Source: Marsupella aquatica
Taxonomy: Eukaryota; Marchantiophyta
Assembly (NCBI GenBank): GCA_973895155.1
Contig: OZ316897.1
Coordinates: forward strand, 6,200,001-6,264,000
Direction of reading: 5' to 3'
Length of the DNA stretch: 64,000 nucleotides
Part shown: positions 56,667 to 64,000 of the stretch, piece after piece
Numbering within the stretch: position 1 is the first letter of the stretch
Layout: each line of letters opens with the position of its first letter
Program-made: the position numbers and the translations under genes
The notes under the pieces: generated by a model
What the model was told of the DNA's origin: nothing
The model's database searches: none
The model's input: only the letters and a program-made list of their open reading frames with translations

Positions 56667-57523
56667 TCTAAACTAATTAAAATAAAAGTCAACTTTGACT
56701 AAGGGGTAATCAAATAGTCAAAGCTAAGTAAAAGTCTACAAAATAAAATACTAATCTCATACTGTAATAGGAGGAGGGTCGACTACAAGTAGAGGGAGGC
56801 AATCTACATAACCAAGGGCTATATTCCCTTTGGTCCTCTGTCCCTTCAAATACTATCGACAGAAAAGGTCCTCACGATAACGAATCAAACGGGGCTCACT
56901 GGTCTTCCTGATGGGATGTCCGTCCGGTCCAATCCAAACAAAGTAATCTGATGGCCATGGAATGTCTGGAGCTGGAAGAGGGAAAGGTGCAATGACCTTT
57001 CTATAGTGATAAACCCAACTCCAAAGGTCAGGAGTTTCAATCGTGAGTAGTCTCAGCTTGTCTATAGGTAGCCATAGAATACCACAAGAAATCGGAACCA
57101 TGTCGTAAGTGTGTGGAAAAGGGAAAGACTCACAACCAAACATAAGTGGAGGTAAAGGAGGTGCAAGAGGAGTGTGTGCGTCGATGAGTGACGTAATCAT
57201 CCTATCAAACTAGGCGGGAAAGACAAAAAGAGGCTCAATGTCAGAAACAGAAGAGACAATAGGAGGCTGAAACATCAGAGGAGTAGGAGCTATAAATGGT
57301 ACACTGGAATGCTCTACAGTCTTAGGCTTAGGCTCGGTCTCGGGAATAGGCTCATGGATGTCGATGATTCTTGTCTCTCGCGCTCGGGAATTCAATCATT
57401 GCCTCTCTTGGTGATATAGGCGCTCGCTCTTGGTGATACCAAACGCCCGCTGTCGGTGATTCTCTTGGTGATTCTCCAGGAGCTTTGTGATATCTCTTAC
57501 TTGTGTCACTATCATCTTTGCTC

Positions 57524-58009
57524 ATGGACGGTATGCAGAGGATGCAGCCCGATAATGGGAAGCGTCCCATTGTAGAGGAAGAGGAGACCACAGAGCAAGA
57601 GTCTGAGACGTATGTTTTTGCCACTTTGGACATCCAAAATAGGAATAGCCTCCCACTGAATGAGGGAATGAGTTCAGGGGAGAGGAACATTCCATGGCTC
57701 AGGGATGAGCCCGCTCTTCCGTTCGAAGATCGGTTCTTCTTCCATGTTCCGTCCGATCCTGCCATATTTTGGCCCCGTCGTCTAGAGCTTCGAAAGTACG
57801 AGGTGTTGGGATCTCCTGATTTCCAGGATTGGAATTTTGCAAGCGGGAGCAGCCAAAGGCCTGTATACAGAGCCCCAAGTCAAGCATTTAGTCAGAGGAG
57901 GGAGCATAGTTTCACACAAGACATATACCGTCAAGCAACTGGTGTCCTGGATGAAGAGATGTCTTCTAATTTGGCAAAGTCCCGTCCTGATCCTAACCAG
58001 AAGGAGTAG
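57524..58009 (+). CDS. First exon(s) of MULE-like element gene
   Basis: Unrecognised protein start: MDGMQRMQPDNGKRPIVEEE, acidic, then FEDRFFFHVPSDPAIFWPRR and SFTQDIYRQATGVLDEEM. It is followed by a non-coding interval holding a palindrome (58,078) and then the exon at 58,351. It could be the N-terminus of the transposase or a separate small gene; the splice link is not resolved. Confidence 0.4.
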   Translation: MDGMQRMQPDNGKRPIVEEEETTEQESETYVFATLDIQNRNSLPLNEGMSSGERNIPWLRDEPALPFEDRFFFHVPSDPAIFWPRRLELRKYEVLGSPDFQDWNFASGSSQRPVYRAPSQAFSQRREHSFTQDIYRQATGVLDEEMSSNLAKSRPDPNQKE

Positions 58010-58077
58010 GATCAATACTGGCAGATTCTTCATCTCTAGTGATAGAGGCATAATTTAGGTTAAGATACTGTGACAAT

Positions 58078-58102
58078 TTTGGTAGCGATCTTTGCTAGCA
58101 TC
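58078..58102. repeat. Degenerate 11-3-11 palindrome, element 2 type
   Basis: Arms TTTGGTAGCGA and TTGCTAGCATC around spacer TCT. It relates to the better copy at 62,101 and lies in non-coding sequence between exons. Confidence 0.55.
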
Positions 58103-58350
58103 CAGTGTATGTTTTTTCCATGGAATATATAAAGAGTTTTAAATTAACTTGTCTTGGTGTATCAATTGGACATCCTAACGGATACAAAACAAACGACAAA
58201 ATATTTAATGCCACGGTTGTTACCGTTTCAAAATTTGAGAGTCGTTTGAGCTTTCGACGGACAACGATTACCAATTTAGGGTTGAGGAACACCCCTTTCA
58301 TTCTGTGACATTGTCCAAGATTTCCATTGCACTCAATCTACGTTTTCCAA

Positions 58351-58983
58351 ATGGCATCCCAAATCAGAATTGTGCGGGAATCTACTAGGGATGTGATATT
58401 TCTTCCTATTTTTTCATTGACTGGAGAGCAAATCGTGAGTGAAACTTATCTAGGTCAACGACTTGGATGTCAGGGGCCATTCATCCAAGATGTACTCGGG
58501 AGGAGGGAGGATTCCATTTTGAGTCCTGCCCGGATTGAGCCTTCGAGTGTCCATAGCGTTCGACATTGGAGCTTGAAAACTGGTTCTGTGTACTCTCTGG
58601 TTACAAAAATTGACCCATCCCCGGAGAGTGTAGAAGCAGACATTGATGTTTGTGAAATCAAAACTGAGTCTCTAGATAAAGTTTCTCCGGTTTATCGAGT
58701 GAGTGCGTGTGACATGATATTGAGGGTTAAAGGCTCCAGTGAGATATCTCGCTTTGTCCGTAAGTTCTTGGAGTCGGGAGAGGATGTCAAACATGTTCAA
58801 TTTCTTCCCAAAGATTACAATGGGGACTCAATTTTTGAGCTTCCCCCAGTTGATTCAGCCACTAAAAGAGGATCTGGGCTCAGATACATGGATCGAGAGA
58901 ATGATTGCTATCATTGGACTAGAATTATTCCAACTTCTGCGAATGTCTTTCCAAAAGATTTGTATCAGTTCGCAAAAGTCTGA
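58351..58983 (+). CDS. Transposase-gene exon, N-terminal region
   Basis: The frame starts MASQIRIVRESTRDVIFLPI and contains GEQIVSETYLGQRLGCQGPF and GLRYMDRENDCYHWTRIIPT, and ends PKDLYQFAKV near a possible donor. I do not recognise the domain. Its position just before the MULE-like core suggests the DNA-binding N-terminus. The link to 59,053 passes through stops at 58,983-59,040, so there is an intron or damage. Confidence 0.45.
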   Translation: MASQIRIVRESTRDVIFLPIFSLTGEQIVSETYLGQRLGCQGPFIQDVLGRREDSILSPARIEPSSVHSVRHWSLKTGSVYSLVTKIDPSPESVEADIDVCEIKTESLDKVSPVYRVSACDMILRVKGSSEISRFVRKFLESGEDVKHVQFLPKDYNGDSIFELPPVDSATKRGSGLRYMDRENDCYHWTRIIPTSANVFPKDLYQFAKV

Positions 58984-59052
58984 TGCTCTGGGTCTATTGA
59001 ATGTCAAAATGGGAAGTGTGCATTCTTAGATAAGGGCAAAGGAAGGAATTGA

Positions 59053-60276
59053 GTGTCCTGGGCTGGAAGGGCAAAAGGAGAACGAGTCCACAAGACTGGT
59101 GAAGCAGTTTCTCCTAGAGGAATAGTATGTTTTCATTGTGACCAACCGCCTATATGTGTGGAGATGTGTCCCGCCTTAATGTTTTACATGTACCCACTTT
59201 CCTCGGTGGATAAGGGAAATGTGAGATTCATGTTGAGGCTTGCAATGCATGTCGGATACCACATCCACCCACCAAATAGTTTTGTTTCGAGGGAGGCCAT
59301 GATTGCTGCAGAGTCGGTCATCCGAGACCATCATTTAGTGAACCCCCTGGCCACACCAGCTCAACTAAAAATTGATGCAACGGAGTCATTGATGTCACAC
59401 TTGGCTCCAGAGAGTGCCGCTGGGATTTCTGTCCAGGACATTCAGGATATTTGGAGCTCATTGAGTGCTCTTGCGTCCAAAGAGAAGTTCCAAGCCATCT
59501 TGCCGAACGTCAACATGGAGAATCCCTTGAAAAGGGAGTTTGACTCGATTTGGGACATGCAAAGGAACATTCATTTTCCTTACATCCAGAGATTTCTATT
59601 TCCCGGTCAAGGCTCTATTACTGATCAAGGTCATGTTTTCAAGATGAGCGTCAAAGTTTCGGGTTGTGGATTGGATATTCTTCAAAGAATGAGAAAAAGG
59701 GGTTCTCTGGAAGGATCATGGGTTAGTTTTGATGTTATGCATTGGATTACTACTGGCTGGCTGACATTTAGTGTGCACGTTTATGATCATAATATCCATG
59801 CCCTCTGCACAATATTTACTTGTGAGCTGAAGTCTGAATGTTGTGAATCATTGTCTACGACTTGGAGGTTGATGGTAAGTGTTGCATCCAAAAATGGTTT
59901 GCATGACATTACCATCCATGGTTTCATGGTAGATAATGCCACCGCAGGGTGGAATGCGGTTTGGAATGTATTCTGGCAAGGTCTCCCTAATCCAAAAAAA
60001 GAAAGGTCTGATGCTTTTCATTTCTTCCAATCACTCCGGAGGCATACCCGTGAAGGTATTTTGGAAAAAAATCATGATGAGCATTATGCTTTATGGGACC
60101 GTTTGAGGAACGCCTTCACGTACGTCGAAGCTTACAGAATTTCTTTGGATATCAAGGAGTGGTGGCAATCCGAGAATTGTATTCTAGGGAAACTTTGCTA
60201 TCTGCAAGGATGGATTTCCTGGTGGGTCGTTCGATGGAGACACTGGGGGAACTATATCAGGCTGGTATGGTCTTAA
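59053..60276 (+). CDS. MULE-like transposase core
   Basis: Candidate cut-and-paste transposase. A Cys/His segment CFHCDQPPICVEMCP opens it. The core reads LEGSWVSFDVMHWITTGWLT (first Asp), CTIFTCELKSECCESLSTTW, HGFMVDNATAGWNAVWNVFW (second Asp, in the D-x-x-A-G-x-x-A-V pattern of MULE transposases) and DAFHFFQSLRRHTREG. No unambiguous catalytic Glu could be placed. The exon ends near 60,276; the next coding piece starts after a TTTCAG acceptor at about 60,385. Family assignment is by pattern only. Confidence 0.55.
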   Translation: MSWAGRAKGERVHKTGEAVSPRGIVCFHCDQPPICVEMCPALMFYMYPLSSVDKGNVRFMLRLAMHVGYHIHPPNSFVSREAMIAAESVIRDHHLVNPLATPAQLKIDATESLMSHLAPESAAGISVQDIQDIWSSLSALASKEKFQAILPNVNMENPLKREFDSIWDMQRNIHFPYIQRFLFPGQGSITDQGHVFKMSVKVSGCGLDILQRMRKRGSLEGSWVSFDVMHWITTGWLTFSVHVYDHNIHALCTIFTCELKSECCESLSTTWRLMVSVASKNGLHDITIHGFMVDNATAGWNAVWNVFWQGLPNPKKERSDAFHFFQSLRRHTREGILEKNHDEHYALWDRLRNAFTYVEAYRISLDIKEWWQSENCILGKLCYLQGWISWWVVRWRHWGNYIRLVWS

Positions 60277-60312
60277 TCCCAACTCAATTTTTCATGGTCT
60301 TCTCATCAAAAT

Positions 60313-60337
60313 ATTGCAAGTGACCTTCGCTAACATT
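60313..60337. repeat. 11-3-11 palindrome in intron, element 2 type
   Basis: Arms ATTGCAAGTGA and TCGCTAACATT around CCT; the right arm is nearly identical to that of the 62,101 copy. It lies in the short intron between the transposase core and the next exon. Confidence 0.6.
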
Positions 60338-60385
60338 GGTGGAATCCGTTACTTACGTTGATTTTGCTGATGTGTTTTGTTTCAG

Positions 60386-61183
60386 TCGGCGGATGCTCTA
60401 GAGTCTGCAAGAATGCCAAATTGCATTGGTTCGGAATCTGTCCACGCTTCCATGCGTGCTTCCCAACCCAAAAAGAAAGTGACTCTAGTGGAGGCTTGCA
60501 AAGTTGACTCCAATCGTGCTGCCTTCCAAGTTGCTTGCTACATCGGATTTGAGTCCGGTGTGAGTAGAGGTACAGGGCCTACAATTTTTGAGCTTGCATT
60601 TTGCCATGCAGATATGGTTGGTTCTACTTCCGCTCATGAGAAAGCAACCAATTATTTGATGGAAGCTAATGGGAAGTTTGATCTTCTATGGACTGGGCCA
60701 TTAAATGGTGATTTGCAAACAAAATCAACAAAGAGGAAGGGAATTGCGAGTGACAAAATCTCTGACCAGGACTCTCATCAACATGACACGGGTCTTCTTA
60801 CATCCCCTGCTAAGACTACGTCAAGGAGACGAAATCTAAACTCTATTGAGTTTAGTCTTAATTATACAAGAGGGCCGCCAACATCAATGGATCGGCCCGA
60901 GGGAGCTTCAATACCAGAGGTTGTCAATTTGTCTGAGAGTGAATCATTTGAGGTCCTTTGGACTCCGCCCAAATGCGTCGCTACTCGTTCAACTCCTACT
61001 CCTACCCCTACACCTGTAGTCCCACAGCCCGTTGCCGAGTCAAGTGCTCCGTTGACATGCCATGAAGTAAGAGTTCCCCAAGGGAGTTGGTATATAGGTA
61101 GAATGTCTTCCAAAGGGGTCGGCCCAAAGTGCTGTGGGTTTCTTGGTAGGTCTGCAACTCGAGAGGAATGTCGAATTCTGTGA
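60386..61183 (+). CDS. Transposase-gene C-terminal exon with Cys motif
   Basis: The frame begins after a GTTTCAG acceptor: SADALESARMPNCIGSESVH, FQVACYIGFESGVSRGTGP, a Ser/Thr/Pro-rich stretch (STPTPTPTPVVPQPV) and a C-terminal Cys motif VGPKCCGFLGRSATREECRI that may bind zinc. It stops at 61,183. Confidence 0.45.
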   Translation, partial: SADALESARMPNCIGSESVHASMRASQPKKKVTLVEACKVDSNRAAFQVACYIGFESGVSRGTGPTIFELAFCHADMVGSTSAHEKATNYLMEANGKFDLLWTGPLNGDLQTKSTKRKGIASDKISDQDSHQHDTGLLTSPAKTTSRRRNLNSIEFSLNYTRGPPTSMDRPEGASIPEVVNLSESESFEVLWTPPKCVATRSTPTPTPTPVVPQPVAESSAPLTCHEVRVPQGSWYIGRMSSKGVGPKCCGFLGRSATREECRIL

Positions 61184-61295
61184 AAAAAGTATCGTTTCCG
61201 GACCCAAGGGGCCGCGTGGCTATTGCGGTTTTTGCTGCACACAGGATTTTTGGATCAAACGTACCTCGAGTTACTTGGTTCTGTCTGAATAATGT

Positions 61296-61625
61296 TTGTT
61301 TTTGAGGAAAGCACGACGTTCCATTGTTTCCTTACCACCAATTCCTGATGTTTTGCCTGTTATGCTAGGGACCAGTCTTGCTAGTGAGGAAATTATGTTC
61401 CTCACTGAGAAAGGGCTTTCCTTGGATTTAGGCATGCAAACTAATCCCTCTGGAAGAGAACATGTGACAAATGTCTCCCCATCGGTGAGTGCCCCTTCAC
61501 CTCTGGAGTTACGAATTAATGTCAGTACATTTTGTGAGATGGTAAACTTGAATGACCCGTTGCATCAATTTTCAAGTCAAAATGGGAAGTCAATTTGCAT
61601 GAGGGTCACTCTTTCGAGCATTTGA
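61296..61625 (+). CDS. Further exon or small gene downstream of transposase
   Basis: Contains SIVSLPPIPDVLPVMLGTSL and ASEEIMFLTEKGLSLDLGMQ. Neither matches a family I know. It may be the last exon of the same gene, or a separate product. From 61,626 to 63,248 I see no other coding sequence. Confidence 0.35.
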   Translation: MFLRKARRSIVSLPPIPDVLPVMLGTSLASEEIMFLTEKGLSLDLGMQTNPSGREHVTNVSPSVSAPSPLELRINVSTFCEMVNLNDPLHQFSSQNGKSICMRVTLSSI

Positions 61626-62100
61626 AACGCATCAAATCATTAGAGGAGGAGCAAATGCGAGTATTGACAGAGAACATCATCGAGTTGTTGGGGAAAACAA
61701 TTGTTTGTTACAACACACGAGACAGACGGAAGGATACCAAAAAGATATTGGGTCCAAGTTTGCTGTTTTCCATCATGCTCCTGTGACAATTTCTTCAATC
61801 GCCATACACGAGGTCTTTCATATGTTCCTTGCAAACATTTATATTGAGTTTTTTGTTATCGCTTTAATGTTAGTGTTCGAGAAAAAATTTATGTCAGCCA
61901 ACTAGCCCTTAGCTTGTCCGAGGTGAGGTATATTTTGAAGATGTAGGGAAAAGTTGTATTGCATGAAAATTTGATTTTCATGCCTAGCCGAGAATTATAT
62001 CCGGCTTATTATGAAATTTTTTTTTATCTTTGAATCTATTTTATTGTCCATGAGTGGTTAATGTGTAAAGTTTTTGGAGTGATCAATGTTGGGGTCTAAT

Positions 62101-62125
62101 ATTGTTGGCGATCTTCGCTAACAAT
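62101..62125. repeat. Near-perfect 11-3-11 palindrome, element 2 type
   Basis: Arm ATTGTTGGCGA, spacer TCT, arm TCGCTAACAAT; one mismatch in 11. A half-site ATTGCTAGCAA is at 62,209-62,219. It lies in the spacer between the transposase gene and the ParB-like gene. Confidence 0.85.
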
Positions 62126-63248
62126 AAGTCTCCCTACAAAACATACCAAATATGAGAGTGTACCCGATAATTGATACACTAAATCATTCGACAATAGTAT
62201 ATGTTAATATTGCTAGCAAGGATATATTCTTGTTATCCTGGCTTAATTACAATGCTGCAAAGTGAACATATGAGGACAATTTATCCCCAAAATTGCACAA
62301 ATTTTCCTTATACCAGGAGTTTTTTTTCCTAATAACAGTAAAATTTCTCCTTTTTCCTAACATCGTTAGTATACCCTTGCAAAAGTGTTTGTGAATAGTT
62401 TGAGTGAATTCTATCTATCCTGAAAACAAGGAATAAGAATAAGAATATGACTTGATTGATTTTAAGGAGTGAATTAAAACAATATTTGTTAAACCATCTA
62501 CTATCTACAAAAAGCACCTTAGCTTAAACCAATAAGGAATAGAATGATTGAATAGAGAAAATTGTTTGTTTTAAAGAAGCTAAAGTACGGAAGGAATATT
62601 ATGTCGAATAGAACCTCTTAACTCGAATTGAAACACATTAAGAAAACTGATACACATGTGATTAAAAGAAAGTAAAAAAGTCCCTAAAATATGTAAGAAA
62701 CTAAGTTTTCATACCGTCATTAATGGTTCCCCGGACATCGGGAGTACCTATTGCTGACCTATTTACCAATGTCTGTTGAGACTGAGTTAGGATACTAAAC
62801 TCAAGTGGGGAGTTTTAGATCCTGAAGGGTTACTTACCGAGGTGCTTGGTTGCTTGTGCAGATAGTGAGTACCTTTGAGTAGTGGTCGTGTTGAAAAGTA
62901 AGTGCGGCTTTGTATGGGAGGGGCCGTTGGTGGTGCTAGGGGCACTAGGGTGCTTGCTCAAAATATTCCGTGAAGGCACTCGGGCACCAAGGGCACTTAA
63001 GCAGGGGCACTTAGACATGAGTACTGAGATTAATGAAAGCACTAGATGACTAGGTACACCACTACTTTCGATTGTTTTCTCTTGATTCTCATCGTCACTT
63101 CTTGAGATAGTAAACTCGGCATTGCGTGAGCCATTGCGAGGTTGAGGTGTGCGTTGTCTTCGGCTTTGGGCTTTGGGTTTTGACAAATTGGAGACGCTCA
63201 GGTTGTTTAGGGCTCCGCTTCAGCTTGTGGCAGAATTTGGCAATTAAG

Positions 63249-63973
63249 ATGAGAAAGGGGAAGGGAGTAGCGAGCGCTACTGACACTCCCAAGCCAGCAG
63301 CGGAGACAAAAGCAACGTCCACCGGAAGTTGTTCACGGGGTTCTACAGTATCAAATCAAAGCACGCGATCAAGAACTGCTCTAGGTACTGAGCATGTAGA
63401 GCTCCCACATAAGAAGCTGGAGCCAAAAATGCTGAGCTTTGAATCTGTTCCCGTAGCACGGTTGGTAGAGATTGGAGAGAAGGGTGCGTTTGAGTCCATA
63501 ATTTCAAAGTACATTGTTTCATTTGGAGTTGATTCTGAAGGAAGGCCTCGAAATCCGCCCCGAATTCCTCTATGCCGGTTAATGACGATGGAGTCAGTGC
63601 AAACTCTTCAAAAGCATTTGGTTTCAAAGATGAAGATTGATTTTCAGAGGAATGGGTATGTGCCAAAGTTGTCTGAATTTCACATTACAGAGTTTGACGA
63701 TCATGGGACTTCCTTTCCCATCTCTGAGTTTGAGGCAGGCTGGGGTCCGCTATGGACAAAAGCCAACAAAGAGTTTGAAACAGAATGCAACGCCGTTGAG
63801 GAGTTTGAGGTGTTCTGGGTGTTCGACGGAAACCATCGGTTGAATGCTTGGTCTGAAGTAGCAAAAGCAAACCCGAACATCTCAAAGTATCACATTCGTG
63901 TGCGCTTTTTGGTTGTTGATCCTTAGAACGATGGCTTCAAGAAGATTGAACAAGCCATGCACGCCCTCAACGC
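63249..63973 (+). CDS. ParB/sulfiredoxin-like gene of second transposon (continues beyond window)
   Basis: The exon starts MRKGKGVASATDTPKPAAET (basic, Ser/Thr-rich). The core has LSFESVPVARLVEIGEKGAF, SVQTLQKHLVSKMKIDFQRN and the hallmark FEVFWVFDGNHRLNAWSEVA, where GNHR is the ParB/Srx-type motif. A TAG at 63,924-63,926 (possible former CAG) precedes FKKIEQAMHALNA, and a consensus donor GC/GTAAGT at 63,973 ends the exon. The tail IEQAM resembles VEHSM at the end of the ParB-like exon of the 15.9-kb transposon, and both exons end at a donor just after, so the two genes look homologous in structure. Confidence 0.66.
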
Positions 63974-64000
63974 GTAAGTAAAGCCAACCACATCTGTCAT

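Larger units (their letters stand above)
40709..57358 (-). mobile_element. Retroelement fragment P2, split by the 15.9-kb transposon
   Basis: The left piece 40,709-40,804 and right piece 56,667-57,358 are together colinear with P1 (16,971-17,760). The right piece encodes the same gag-like C-terminus on the minus strand (FPFPHTYDMVPISCGILWLP, LWSWVYHYRKVIAPFPLP). The match to P1 ends at 57,358 within GGCTCATGGATG, where the next element begins. Confidence 0.88.
57359..64000 (+). mobile_element. Second transposon (MULE-like) with ParB-like gene, right end outside window
   Basis: It begins where homology to P1 breaks inside P2. Direct repeats CTCTTGGTGAT occur in its first 120 bp. It carries a spliced plus-strand transposase-like gene (57,524-61,625), an AT-rich spacer and a ParB-like gene (63,249 onward). 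The right end and target duplication are not visible, so its status as one element is inferred from gene order and shared palindromes. Confidence 0.6.

Noticed and set aside
56386-57200. Right end of the 15.9-kb transposon placed further right
   Set aside because: Sequence from 56,667 is colinear with P1, so it belongs to the interrupted retroelement.

Overview
The window looks like nuclear DNA of a land plant with a large, repeat-dense genome. Two things support this: spliced host genes with GT-AG introns, one of them the plant-type PDAP1/28-kDa heat- and acid-stable phosphoprotein, and nested Ty1/copia and Ty3/gypsy retrotransposons that use plant-style primer sites. A non-flowering lineage is my guess from the transposase types, not something the sequence proves.

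Layout. 1-1.9 kb: two Ty3/gypsy fragments in opposite orientation. 2.6-5.1 kb: an unrecognised spliced plus-strand gene. 6.7-9.2 kb: the PDAP1 homologue, minus strand, eight exons resolved to the base. 11.2-17.0 kb: a decayed copia element carrying a tRNA-derived SINE and another small insertion. 17.0-18.5 kb: part of a gag-like retroelement (called P1). 18.5-30.1 kb: a giant (about 4.7 kb) protein-coding LTR, split by a near-complete 6.9-kb copia element (23,098-30,002) with a GGAAA target duplication. 31-40.7 kb: a Tat/Ogre-like gypsy element on the minus strand, itself split by a solo copy of the giant LTR (35,130-38,992, target duplication ATAGG).

The most interesting part is 40,805-56,666. 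This is a 15.9-kb DNA transposon with about 25-bp terminal inverted repeats and a TCTAAA target duplication. The uninterrupted target is present in the same window at 17,061-17,066. It carries two divergent genes: a decayed DDE transposase of the DUF7869-like type (minus) and a spliced plus-strand gene whose exons encode, in order, a ParB/sulfiredoxin-like domain, a permuted amino-methyltransferase-like domain and an FCP1/NIF-like HAD phosphatase domain. Between the genes and in the introns lie more than 30 copies of a 25-nt palindrome with fixed 11-3-11 geometry. A young non-autonomous LTR retroelement (53,171-56,260) interrupts the last codons of the HAD exon.

From 57.36 kb to the window edge lies a second, unrelated-looking transposon with a MULE-like transposase. 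It also has a ParB-like gene (63,249 onward) and its own element-specific 11-3-11 palindrome in introns and spacers. The repeated pairing of a ParB-like gene with private palindromes in two elements is the candidate new system: a transposon-encoded DNA-binding/chromatin module, perhaps with an anti-silencing or partition-like role. Function is inference. Most transposon genes carry nonsense codons explainable by C-to-T (or G-to-A) change, consistent with methylated, silenced DNA.
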